From: CADEDH01 sp039029735
GTDB lineage: Bacteria; Actinomycetota; Acidimicrobiia; Acidimicrobiales; SZUA-35
Assembly: GCA_039029735.1 (NCBI GenBank)
Contig: JBCCFL010000030.1
Span: 1 to 64,000 of the forward strand
Length of the DNA stretch: 64,000 nt
Reading direction: 5' to 3'
Shown: positions 44,464 to 52,216 of the stretch, one piece after another
Layout: every line of letters begins with the position of its first letter
Position numbering within the stretch: the first letter of the stretch is position 1
The notes under the pieces: generated by a model
Database searches by the model: none
The model's input: only the letters and a program-made list of their open reading frames with translations
What the model was told of the DNA's origin: nothing
Translations under genes and position numbers: made by a program

Positions 44464-45150
44464 GCGGCCATCGGCGATCGCCATGAGATGGGTGGCCGAC
44501 GACGGGATGTCTTCCACCCGGTGGGTCACCAGCACTGACGGCGGCGATGTCTGGTCAGCCGCCAGGGCGTCGAGCACTCCGACCAGTTCCTCGCGCCCGC
44601 CGAAGTCGAGCCCGGCGGTCGGTTCGTCGAGCAGCACCAGCTCCGGGTGCGGCATGAGCGCCCGGGCCAGAAGCACACGCTGGCGCTCCCCGCTCGACAG
44701 CGTGGCGAAGGTACGCGGACCGTAGCCCGCCAGCCGTACCTGGCTGAGCAGATCGTTGGCCCGGGCGCGGTCGGCGTCGGTATAGGTGTGCCACCACGGC
44801 TCCAGCGCTCCGTAGCGGCCGCACTGCACGATCTCTGCTGCCGTGAGCCGCTCCCGCAGCTGGGCGGCGAGCGCAGCCGATGACAGGCCGATCCTGGCCT
44901 TGAGGGGGCGGATGTCGACCCGGCCCAGCTCGTGGCCGAGCACGGTGACCCGTCCCCGGCTGGGGTGCAGGTGCAGGCTCGCCACCCGCAGCGTGGTGGA
45001 CTTGCCGCCGCCGTTGGGGCCGAGGAGCACCCAGTGTTCGCCTCGCTGAATCGTCCAGTCGACACCCTCCAGGATGTCCCGGCCGTCGATCGTGACCCCA
45101 ACGGAGTCGAGCGCCAGCACCGGTGTCGAGGTCAATTCGGTACCTGTCAC
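44347..45150 (-). CDS. ABC transporter ATP-binding protein, stand-alone
   Basis: A 267-residue ATPase with Walker A GPNGGGKSTTL, signature LSSGERQRVLLARAL, Walker B LVLLDEPTAGLD and switch His in LVTHRVEDI. It resembles YlmA/ModF-like cytosolic ATPases without an adjacent permease. GTG 45150 was chosen because the family N-terminus (VLALDSVGVTIDGRDIL) starts just after it; the frame upstream to 45693 lies antisense to the CNNM gene. Its transport partner, if any, is unknown. Confidence 0.85.
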   Translation of the reverse strand: MTGTELTSTPVLALDSVGVTIDGRDILEGVDWTIQRGEHWVLLGPNGGGKSTTLRVASLHLHPSRGRVTVLGHELGRVDIRPLKARIGLSSAALAAQLRERLTAAEIVQCGRYGALEPWWHTYTDADRARANDLLSQVRLAGYGPRTFATLSSGERQRVLLARALMPHPELVLLDEPTAGLDFGGREELVGVLDALAADQTSPPSVLVTHRVEDIPSSATHLMAIADGRSLAAGPIEATLTSELMTKLFGLSVTVERRHRRWAAFTD

Positions 45151-45156
45151 GAGGAG

Positions 45157-45162
45157 TAGAGT
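45157..45162 (+). promoter_or_regulatory. -10 box upstream of the CNNM pair
   Basis: TAGAGT lies 19 bases before ATG 45182, implying a short leader of about 12 bases rather than a leaderless mRNA. It is shared space with the divergent ABC ATPase start at 45150. Confidence 0.4.
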
Positions 45163-45181
45163 GGAGCCCGGTTCAGCGCCT

Positions 45182-46471
45182 ATGTCAATCCTCGTCGGTT
45201 CTCTCATCATTGTTGCGCTGGTGCTCGCCACGGCGTTCTTCGTCGCCGTCGAATTTTCGCTGATCGCCGCCGACCGCCAGCGCCTCGACGCTGCGGCAGC
45301 CGGCGGCAGCGTGACAGCCCGGTCTGCGGTTCGGGCCCTGCGGAAGCTGTCGTTCCATCTGTCGGGCGCGCAGCTCGGTATCACGCTGGTGAGTCTCGTG
45401 ATCGGGTTCGTGGCCGAACCCGTGATCGGGGCCGGACTCCTCCAGCCCGTGCTCGGCGACCTGATCGAGCCGGGGTCCACCGCCTCGGTGGTGATCTCGC
45501 TACTGCTGGCCACCACCTTCCAGATGGTGGTCGGCGAGCTGATCCCGAAGAACATCGCCATCACCCACCCCGACGTCACCGCCCGCACGCTCGCTCCCGC
45601 TGCGCTCGTCGTCGACGCCGTGTTCAGCCCGGTGATCTTCCTCTTCAACGGCGCCGCCAACTGGTTCCTGCGCCGTGTTGGCGTGGAGCCCAAGGAGGAG
45701 ATGGATGCCCACCGTTCGCTCGACGAGATCAGCTACCTGATCCACAGCAGCGGCGACTCGGGCGCCCTCGACCCCGAATCGCACTCGCTGTTGACGCGCA
45801 CACTGCGCTTCGGCCGCAAGACGGTGGCCGACGCCCTCACACCGCGGGTTCACGTGGCGGCTGTGGAATCGACGGCCACGGTGGCCGATCTCGCCGCCGA
45901 GATCGCCCGCACCCGCCACAGCCGCTACCCGGTGATCAACGGCGACCTCGACCACATTCGCGGCATCGTGACCCTCGCGTCGGTGTTCGACACCCCGGTC
46001 GGGATGCGGGCCGATGTGCCTGTCACCACGGTGATGCACCAGCCGCTCGTCGTGCCCGAGACCCGCGATCTCGCCGACCTGCTGGACGACTTCCGGGCCG
46101 CCTCGGTGCAGATGGCGGTCGTGATCGACGAACACGGCGGCACCGCCGGCATCCTCACGCTGGAGGACGTGCTCGAGGAGCTCGTCGGCGACGTCGACGA
46201 CGAGCACGACGACACCCAGACCCTTACCGCCGGGGTGGGGGAGGGGGTGGTGGTCGTGGCCGGCACCCTCCACATCGACGAGGTGGACGACCTCGTCGAC
46301 CTGACGATCCCCCACGGGGACTACGAGACCATCGCCGGGTTCGTGTTGGCCGAGATGGGGCGTATCCCCACCGTCGGCGACGCCATCGTGTTCAGGGGCT
46401 GGACGATCGAGGTGGCCGAGATGGACGGGCTGCGTATCGCCTCGCTCCAGCTTGAGGCTCCGGACCGATGA
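45182..46471 (+). CDS. CNNM/CorC-family membrane protein (first)
   Basis: DUF21-CBS-CorC_HlyC protein of 429 residues, linked to Mg2+/divalent cation transport (also called hemolysin C-like). The N-terminal DUF21 membrane domain has three to four helices and conserved AVEFSLIAADRQRLD, then SGAQLGITLVSLVIGF and GELIPKNIAI. A pair of CBS domains follows (TPRVHVAAVESTATVADLA, then VIDEHGGTAGILTLEDVLEE), and the C-terminal CorC domain ends near residue 425. Its stop overlaps the second CNNM gene by ATGA, so the two are likely to form a heteromer. Confidence 0.93.
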   Translation: MSILVGSLIIVALVLATAFFVAVEFSLIAADRQRLDAAAAGGSVTARSAVRALRKLSFHLSGAQLGITLVSLVIGFVAEPVIGAGLLQPVLGDLIEPGSTASVVISLLLATTFQMVVGELIPKNIAITHPDVTARTLAPAALVVDAVFSPVIFLFNGAANWFLRRVGVEPKEEMDAHRSLDEISYLIHSSGDSGALDPESHSLLTRTLRFGRKTVADALTPRVHVAAVESTATVADLAAEIARTRHSRYPVINGDLDHIRGIVTLASVFDTPVGMRADVPVTTVMHQPLVVPETRDLADLLDDFRAASVQMAVVIDEHGGTAGILTLEDVLEELVGDVDDEHDDTQTLTAGVGEGVVVVAGTLHIDEVDDLVDLTIPHGDYETIAGFVLAEMGRIPTVGDAIVFRGWTIEVAEMDGLRIASLQLEAPDR

Positions 46472-47592
46472 GCACCCGCTGGGTCGCCTTCGCCGGTGGC
46501 GTCTCACTCGGCATCCTCGCCACCGACGAGCCGCTCGCCACCACCACGATCGTGTGGTACTTCGTGGCCGCGGCGGTGATGATCGGTTTCAACGCCTTCT
46601 TCGTTGCCTACGAGTTCGCCATCGTCGCAGCTCGCCGGTCGTCGTTCCTGGGCCCCGACCAGGCCGAGCGGCGCACCTCGGCCGCCGCGCTGGCCGCCAT
46701 GTCGGATCTATCGACCCAGCTGGCCGGTGCCCAACTGGGTATCACGATGACGTCGCTCATCGCCGGGTTCGTCGGCGAGCCGGCCTTCGAGGCGGTCGTG
46801 GAGAACATCCTCGGCAGCTCGTTCTCGCCCGAGATAACCCGGGCGATCGGGATCTCCTCTGCCCTGGCCGTGATCGGGTTCATCCACCTCGTGTTCGGGG
46901 AGATGGTGCCCAAGAACCTGGCGCTGGCCGCGCCCGAGGGCACGCTGCGAGGCTTGGTGCTGCCCTATCGCGGCTACCTCACGGTGTTCCGGCCCTTCAT
47001 CAGGGTGCTGAACGGGTTGGCCAACCTCGGTTGCCGGCTGGTGGGCGTCGAGCCCCGCGACGAGTTGGTCACCGTGCACTCCGCCTCCGAGCTGGCGGCG
47101 ATGATCCGCCACTCCCGCGAGGAAGGGTCGATCGAACACGACGATGCCGAGCGACTGTCGGGGGCGCTCCAGTTCGCCGAGCGTCGTGTGGGCGAGGTGG
47201 CGATACCGCTCGCTGAGGTACCAACCCTGCGGATCGGCTCGACCACGGCCCAGGCGGAGCGAATCGTGGCTGCCTCGGGCATCGAGCGCATCCCGATCGT
47301 CGGATCGGAGCAGGATCGGCCACTCGTCGGCTACATCCACGCCCGCGACCTCCTCGGCGTCGACCCGGAGCGGCGCCTGTCACCGCTTCCCCTCCAGCTC
47401 ATCCGCAACATGGCCATTGTGCGCAGCGACCGCTCCCTGGGTGATGTGTTGCGCACGATGCGCCGGGTGAAGCGTCAGCTCGCCGTGGTGGTTGACGACG
47501 GCAACGCCGTCGGCATCATCTCGGTGGAGGATCTGATCGGGGCGCTCCTCGCCCCGACAACGCGGCCGGAGGTCGACGCCAACCCCGGCTGA
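46468..47592 (+). CDS. CNNM/CorC-family membrane protein (second)
   Basis: Paralogue of the preceding protein, 374 residues. DUF21 is complete (FFVAYEFAIVAARRSSF, then LAGAQLGITMTSLIAGFVGE and GEMVPKNLALAAPEG), followed by two CBS domains ending VVDDGNAVGIISVEDLIGAL. The CorC_HlyC C-terminal domain of the first copy is absent. Tandem long plus short CNNM pairs are common in actinobacteria, as I recall. ATGA overlap at its start. Confidence 0.92.
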   Translation: MSTRWVAFAGGVSLGILATDEPLATTTIVWYFVAAAVMIGFNAFFVAYEFAIVAARRSSFLGPDQAERRTSAAALAAMSDLSTQLAGAQLGITMTSLIAGFVGEPAFEAVVENILGSSFSPEITRAIGISSALAVIGFIHLVFGEMVPKNLALAAPEGTLRGLVLPYRGYLTVFRPFIRVLNGLANLGCRLVGVEPRDELVTVHSASELAAMIRHSREEGSIEHDDAERLSGALQFAERRVGEVAIPLAEVPTLRIGSTTAQAERIVAASGIERIPIVGSEQDRPLVGYIHARDLLGVDPERRLSPLPLQLIRNMAIVRSDRSLGDVLRTMRRVKRQLAVVVDDGNAVGIISVEDLIGALLAPTTRPEVDANPG

Positions 47593-47616
47593 GTGCGGGT
47601 GTTCGTCATCGTTTGT

Positions 47617-47622
47617 TAACAT
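47617..47622 (+). promoter_or_regulatory. -10 box for M23 peptidase (near-leaderless)
   Basis: TAACAT lies 8 bases before GTG 47631. Confidence 0.5.
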
Positions 47623-47630
47623 TGCCCGCT

Positions 47631-48710
47631 GTGCTCCCAGCACGACGAACCATCGCGGTCGCCCTCGTAGCCACCATCACCTGGCTCGGATCAGACCTTC
47701 CGGTTGCCGAATCCACAACCGTGTCGCTGCGCGGTCGCGCCTCGGTGGCGCAAGTCGTGGAACGGCAGAGCCTCGGCTCGGCCGAGATGAACGTCGAGGA
47801 GATCCAGCTCCAGATCGAGGTGACCACCAAGGAGCTGCGGGCCGCCACTGATCTCGACGAGCGCCTGGCTCGCGGCGTCGAGTTGGCTGCGGTGGCCACC
47901 GAAGAACTCGAGGCCGAGACGGGGGTGGTGGCCACCGAGACCCTGAAGAATGCCATCGAGGGCTACCGCCACGGCGAGACGCCCCAGGGCATCTTGTCGT
48001 CGGCCGATCTCACCGCCAGCATGCGGGCCACGGCCCTGGGCGGCGCCGCTGTCAGCGCCGACACCGAGAGCTTCGACGTGTACCGCGACCTCCGCAAGGA
48101 TCTCGAGATCGAGCAGGCCGAGCTCGAACAGCGGCGAGCGCAGTCGCAGCAGGCGGCTGCCGCCCGGGTCAGCCTCGAATCACGGCTCGCTGCTCAGCTC
48201 GACCGCTTCGCTGAGTTGGAGGAGCAGCGGCTGCAGCGCCAGGCCGCCCAGGTCACCGTGCAGGCGGCCAACCGGGCCCAGGCCCGAGGGCGCAAGCAGG
48301 GGTTCTACCTCGACACGTGCCCGGTGAACGGGCCACATGAATTCATCGACTCGTGGGGCTTCGCCCGCTCTGGTGGCCGCCGACACAAGGGCGTCGACAT
48401 CCTCGCCGTGACCGGCACGCCCGTGGTGGCGCCGGTGGCCGGTCGGGTGGAGCACTTCTCGAACTCGGTCGGTGGTCGCTCGTTCCGGCTCTTCGACCTG
48501 AACGGCAACTACTACTACGGCACCCACCTCTCCGGCTTCGCCAAGGACGGCGACGTGCGGGCCGGCGAGGTGATCGGCTACGTGGGCGACGACGGCAACG
48601 CCGCCGGTATCCCCCACCTTCACTTCGAGATCCACCCCGGCGGCCGGGGCAACCCGATCAACCCGTTCATCGACTCAGCCGCCGTCTGCTCAGGCGAGAT
48701 CTACACCTAG
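47631..48710 (+). CDS. Secreted M23-family metallopeptidase, second
   Basis: Cell-wall hydrolase-like protein of 359 residues: N-terminal signal peptide (RTIAVALVATITWLGSDLPV), a coiled-coil region (residues about 50-225) and a C-terminal M23 domain. Zinc ligands are in HKGVDIL (His252, Asp256) and HLHFEIH (residues 329-335). GTG 47631 follows the -10 box by 8 bases; the TTG at 47613 would be inside the promoter. It is followed by a 78-bp tandem repeat. Confidence 0.88.
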   Translation: MLPARRTIAVALVATITWLGSDLPVAESTTVSLRGRASVAQVVERQSLGSAEMNVEEIQLQIEVTTKELRAATDLDERLARGVELAAVATEELEAETGVVATETLKNAIEGYRHGETPQGILSSADLTASMRATALGGAAVSADTESFDVYRDLRKDLEIEQAELEQRRAQSQQAAAARVSLESRLAAQLDRFAELEEQRLQRQAAQVTVQAANRAQARGRKQGFYLDTCPVNGPHEFIDSWGFARSGGRRHKGVDILAVTGTPVVAPVAGRVEHFSNSVGGRSFRLFDLNGNYYYGTHLSGFAKDGDVRAGEVIGYVGDDGNAAGIPHLHFEIHPGGRGNPINPFIDSAAVCSGEIYT

Positions 48711-48722
48711 CTGTCGCCCCCA

Positions 48723-48955
48723 CTCCTTCACCGAGCGCGACGCCGGAGAGTTCGCCGTTGGCGAACTCGGGAAGGGGCGGCTCCGACGCCCCGCCGGCTG
48801 CTCCTTCACCGGGCGCGACGCCGGAGAGTTCGCCGTTGGCGAACCCGGGAAGGGGTGCTTCCGGCGCCCCGCCGCCTGCTCCTTCACCGAGCGCGACGCC
48901 GGAGAGTTCGCCGCCGCGAACTCGGGAAGGGGCGGCTCCGACGCCCCGACGTCGT
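48723..48955. repeat. Three tandem 78-bp units with paired hairpins
   Basis: Copies start at 48723, 48801 and 48879 (78, 78, 77 bp). Each can form hairpin A: GAGTTCGCC/GGCGAACTC at 48748-48768, 48826-48846 with one mismatch, and 48904-48923 with an 8-bp stem and new loop. Each can also form hairpin B: GGGGCG/CGCCCC at 48774-48792, 48852-48870 as GGGGTG with a wobble pair, and 48929-48947. It lies just after the M23 stop and fills the intergenic space. Confidence 0.95.
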
Positions 48956-49008
48956 CCACCAAACGCCCACCGTGGTGGCCGGCCTTCGGCTGGGCTGTCG
49001 ACTACACC

Positions 49009-49308
49009 GTGAGCGTGGCCGACGACGAGATCGACGAACGGTTCGGGTGGGCGAAGGACCTCGCTGGCCAAGCAAGCGAGCAGGCGCTGACCGAGGGCGC
49101 CGTGTCCTCGGTCGAAGTCGCCGGTGACGCCGCCGCCAGCGGCTGCAGCGCCGCCGTGGGCGATGGCTGTGGTGGCTGCGGGCTCGATGCGGGGTGCATG
49201 ATTGCCTTGGTCAGTGCGGTGGTGTGCGCCGCGCTGGTGATCGGGTCGACGCTGCTGGGCGCCTCGCTCAGGCCCCGATCGAGTGGTACCCGCCGTCGAC
49301 GTGGATGA
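49009..49308 (+). CDS. Cys-rich small membrane protein, 99 aa
   Basis: Hypothetical protein with the strong G/C third-position bias of real genes. An amphipathic acidic N-terminus is followed by a Cys/Gly cluster (GCSAAVGDGCGGCGLDAGC), one membrane helix (MIALVSAVVCAALVIGSTLL) and a basic tail. Five cysteines just before the helix suggest metal binding or disulphides; no family recognised. The start GTG 49009 is a guess (GTG 49015 possible). It overlaps convergent fabI by 41 bp. Confidence 0.5.
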   Translation: MSVADDEIDERFGWAKDLAGQASEQALTEGAVSSVEVAGDAAASGCSAAVGDGCGGCGLDAGCMIALVSAVVCAALVIGSTLLGASLRPRSSGTRRRRG

Positions 49309-50035
49309 TCGAGCCGGTGGTCTGGTCGAACCAATCCGACAGCAGGGCCACGCACGCCTTCGACACGCCCTCGGCGTTGGTCACGTCCCAGCCCAGTGGA
49401 GCCCGCTTCACCCATTCGTCCTCGAAGGCGGCGAAACCGGGGATCGACTTGGCGGCGATCGTCTTCATCGGCCCGGCCGCCACGAGGTTCGACCGGATTC
49501 CCTGAGGCCCGAGTTCGCGGGCGAGATAGCGGTTCAGTGACTCCATCGCTGCCTTCGCCACGCCCATCCAGTTGTAGGCCGGCCATGAGACCGTGGCATC
49601 GAAGGTGAGACCCACGAGCGAGCCGCCGTCGGTCATCAGCGGCGTGACCACGTCGGCCAGCGCCCGCAACGAGTAGGCGGAGGTCTGGACCGCCACCGAC
49701 ACGTCGTTCCAATCCGGGGCCCAGAAGTCGTCTCCGAGGCACGTCTCAGGGGCGAACCCGATGGCGTGGAGGGCACCGTCCACGCGGCCCCAATTCTCCG
49801 ACAGCGTGTCGCGCAGCGCAGCGCAGTGCTCGGGATCGTTGATGTCGAGCTCGTAGACCTCCGGCATCTCGTCGAGCTTCTTGGCGGTGCGCTGGGTGAG
49901 CCGCATGCCCCGGCCGAAGCCCGTCAGGGCAACGGTGGCCCCTTCGCGCTGCGCTCGTTGCGCCACGCCGAAGGCCAGCGAGTCGTCGGTGAGCACACCG
50001 GTGATCAACAGGTTCTTTCCTTGGAGGATTGCCAC
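49268..50035 (-). CDS. fabI: Enoyl-[acyl-carrier-protein] reductase (NADH), InhA/FabI type
   Basis: Reduces the trans-2-enoyl-ACP double bond in fatty acid elongation. This short-chain-dehydrogenase-fold protein has 255 residues. The NADH loop is GVLTDDSLAFGVAQRA, a substitute for GxxxGxG typical of FabI/InhA. The catalytic Tyr-x6-Lys is in YNWMGVAKA, and RSNLVAAGPMKTIAAKSI is the substrate loop. GTG 50035 lies 8 bases after TAGTCT on this strand. Confidence 0.95.
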   Translation of the reverse strand: MAILQGKNLLITGVLTDDSLAFGVAQRAQREGATVALTGFGRGMRLTQRTAKKLDEMPEVYELDINDPEHCAALRDTLSENWGRVDGALHAIGFAPETCLGDDFWAPDWNDVSVAVQTSAYSLRALADVVTPLMTDGGSLVGLTFDATVSWPAYNWMGVAKAAMESLNRYLARELGPQGIRSNLVAAGPMKTIAAKSIPGFAAFEDEWVKRAPLGWDVTNAEGVSKACVALLSDWFDQTTGSIIHVDGGYHSIGA

Positions 50036-50043
50036 GACTGGTC

Positions 50044-50049
50044 AGACTA
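50044..50049 (-). promoter_or_regulatory. -10 box for fabI (near-leaderless)
   Basis: On the minus strand TAGTCT is followed by 8 bases and GTG 50035. Confidence 0.5.
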
Positions 50050-50109
50050 CGGCCACGTCATCGTGGTTACCCGGACGGGTCGCTTGTGGGGCGCCGGAGC
50101 CGAGCGCAC

Positions 50110-50115
50110 TAGTGT
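50110..50115 (+). promoter_or_regulatory. -10 box for mshC (near-leaderless)
   Basis: TAGTGT lies 8 bases before GTG 50124. Confidence 0.5.
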
Positions 50116-50123
50116 CGAGCGTT

Positions 50124-51290
50124 GTGATCAAGCTGTACGACACTGCTCGCCAGGCCGTGGTCCCGTTCGAACCTGGGCCAGTGGTCACGATGTACACCTG
50201 CGGGATCACCCCCTACGACGCCACCCATCTCGGCCACGCAGCGGCCTATGTCGGCTACGACGTGCTCCAGCGTCGGCTCCGGGATCTCGGCCACGACACC
50301 CGCTGTGTGCGGAACGTGACCGACGTGGACGACGACATCCTTCGCAAGGCCCGTGAACTGAACATCCACTACCTCGATCTGGCCGCGGCGGAGACGGCCC
50401 GCTTCGACGACGACATGGCTGCCCTGGGCATGATCCCGAGCTGGAGCGAGCCCCGCGCCACGAGCGCCATCGCCGAGATCCGCAGCTTCATCGGTTTGGT
50501 GCTGGAGAACGGCCACGCCTACCAGTCGGGCGGTGCCATCTACTTCGACGTGAACTCCTGGCCCCAGTTCGGCGAGCTGTCGGGCTATGACCGCGAGACC
50601 ATGCTGCGCCTGGCGGCCGAGCGGGGCGGCTACCCCGACGATCCCAACAAGCGCGACCCCCTCGACTTCATTCTGTGGCAGCCCTCGGCCGAAGGCGAGC
50701 CCTCCTGGGAAACCAAGTGGGGCCCCGGGCGGCCCGGCTGGCACATCGAGTGCTCCGCACTTGCCTTGCGTGAGCTCGACACGACGATCGACCTGCACGG
50801 CGGCGGCTCTGATCTGATCTTCCCTCACCACGAGTGCGAGTCGGCCCAGTCACAAGCCGCGACCGGTCAGGTGTTCGTCCGCCACTGGATGCATCAGGCG
50901 ATGGTGCGGATGGACGGTGAGAAGATGTCGAAGTCGCTCGGCAATCTCGTGTTCGTGAGCGATCTGCGCAACACCTACGACACCCGGACCATCCGCCTCG
51001 GGATCGTGGCGAACCACTACCGCACCGAATGGGAGTGGAACGACCAGTTGATGCCCGATGCGGCCGCCAGGCTCGAACGATGGCTGGCCGCGGGTACGGG
51101 CACGGGTGCCCTCGGCGAGGTGCGAGCGGCCCTCGACGACGATCTGAACACCACGGCTGCGGTCGCTGCGATTGACGAGGCCGCCGAAGCCGGTCACGGT
51201 GTGTCAGAGGCGGCACTTCTTCTCGGGGTCGACCTGGAGAGCGGTCCGCCAACGCTCAACCCGTCGGAGTACGGACGGAATCGTGGCTGA
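50124..51290 (+). CDS. mshC: L-cysteine:1D-myo-inositol 2-amino-2-deoxy-glucopyranoside ligase
   Basis: ATP-dependent ligase that adds Cys to GlcN-inositol in mycothiol synthesis. It is a paralogue of cysteinyl-tRNA synthetase and is separated from it by MYTCGITPYDATHLGHA (CysRS has CGPTVYDxxHIGHAR) and by the shorter 388-residue length. Zinc ligands include Cys26 and HIECSALAL; the HIGH equivalent is THLGHA and the KMSKS loop is EKMSKSLGNL. It lacks the C-terminal anticodon-binding domain. GTG 50124 was set by the -10 box. The presence of mycothiol supports actinobacterial origin. Confidence 0.92.
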   Translation: MIKLYDTARQAVVPFEPGPVVTMYTCGITPYDATHLGHAAAYVGYDVLQRRLRDLGHDTRCVRNVTDVDDDILRKARELNIHYLDLAAAETARFDDDMAALGMIPSWSEPRATSAIAEIRSFIGLVLENGHAYQSGGAIYFDVNSWPQFGELSGYDRETMLRLAAERGGYPDDPNKRDPLDFILWQPSAEGEPSWETKWGPGRPGWHIECSALALRELDTTIDLHGGGSDLIFPHHECESAQSQAATGQVFVRHWMHQAMVRMDGEKMSKSLGNLVFVSDLRNTYDTRTIRLGIVANHYRTEWEWNDQLMPDAAARLERWLAAGTGTGALGEVRAALDDDLNTTAAVAAIDEAAEAGHGVSEAALLLGVDLESGPPTLNPSEYGRNRG

Positions 51291-51344
51291 CCGTCACGAG
51301 CCGGCCGTTCGTCGGCGGCAACGGTAGGCCGCAACCGGAATCCT

Positions 51345-51349
51345 GGAGG
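51345..51349 (+). promoter_or_regulatory. Ribosome binding site of acyltransferase gene
   Basis: GGAGG lies 7 bases before ATG 51357 and fixes this start; it is one of the few canonical Shine-Dalgarno sites in the window. Confidence 0.65.
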
Positions 51350-51356
51350 TACGACG

Positions 51357-52142
51357 ATGGCAGGTGTTGGCGACGGGTACGGACGCCACCAGGCCCTGGC
51401 CAAGCGCCTGGTGTCTCCACTGTTCAACCTGCTGTGGACGATCGACGCGGATGGGCTCGACAACGTCCCGACGGATGGGCCAGCGGTGTTGTGCCCGAAT
51501 CACCTCGCCGCCATCGACTCGTTCATGGTTCCAGCGGTGTTGCGCCGCTCGATCATGTACGTGGGCAAGGCGGAGTACCTCGACGACTGGAAGACGAGCT
51601 GGCTGTTCCCGGCCATCGGGATGATTCCGATCGATCGTCGGGGCGGCGACCACGCCCAGGCTGCCCTCGACGTTGCCCGGATGGTGCTCAAGGGCGGCGG
51701 CCTGTTCGGCATCTATCCCGAAGGCACCCGAAGCCGGTCGGGCAAGCTCTACAAGGGCCACACCGGGGCAGCCCGTCTCGCCATCGAGACCGGTGCCCCC
51801 ATTGTTCCCGTGGGGATCTTGGGCACGCCCGACGTGCAGCCCGTCGATCGAACCGTTCCCAACTTCTTCAAGACGGTCACCGTGCGGTTCGGTGAACCGA
51901 TTGCCGTCGATCGTTACCTGGATCGTCAAGGCGATCGGGCCGTGTACCGGCAGCTGATCGACGAGGTGATGTACGAGATCCAGGGCCTCACCGGCCAGGA
52001 CTACGAGCATCGCTACGCCAAGGAGGCCAACGCGGAGCTGGCCGCGGCGGCCAAGGCCAAGGCCAAGGCGAATGAGGCCGTGGTGCCCTCACCCGAGCCG
52101 GCCGTCGTATCACTCCAGCCCCGCCCCATCACGGCCGTCTAG
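51357..52142 (+). CDS. 1-acyl-sn-glycerol-3-phosphate acyltransferase (PlsC family)
   Basis: Membrane-associated acyltransferase, probably converting lysophosphatidate to phosphatidate. The HX4D catalytic box is NHLAAIDS; the second block is IGMIPIDRRGG; the acyl-acceptor motif is YPEGTRSRSGKLYKG. It has 261 residues with an Ala/Lys-rich C-terminal tail. ATG 51357 has GGAGG at 7 bases. It stands alone between mshC and thrS. Confidence 0.9.
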   Translation: MAGVGDGYGRHQALAKRLVSPLFNLLWTIDADGLDNVPTDGPAVLCPNHLAAIDSFMVPAVLRRSIMYVGKAEYLDDWKTSWLFPAIGMIPIDRRGGDHAQAALDVARMVLKGGGLFGIYPEGTRSRSGKLYKGHTGAARLAIETGAPIVPVGILGTPDVQPVDRTVPNFFKTVTVRFGEPIAVDRYLDRQGDRAVYRQLIDEVMYEIQGLTGQDYEHRYAKEANAELAAAAKAKAKANEAVVPSPEPAVVSLQPRPITAV

Positions 52143-52204
52143 CTGCCTCCTCGGCCCCGGAGGCGAAGTGGCGAAACTCCCACGTTGGCTGAGTGTCGCG
52201 GCCG

Positions 52205-52210
52205 TAGAGT
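52205..52210 (+). promoter_or_regulatory. -10 box for thrS (leaderless)
   Basis: TAGAGT is followed by 6 bases and GTG 52217; there is no room for a T-box leader between acyltransferase and thrS. Confidence 0.5.
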
Positions 52211-52216
52211 GGGGAT

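Noticed and set aside
48723..48955. CRISPR-like array
   Set aside because: Units are directly adjacent 78-bp tandem copies with no unique spacers and no cas genes nearby.
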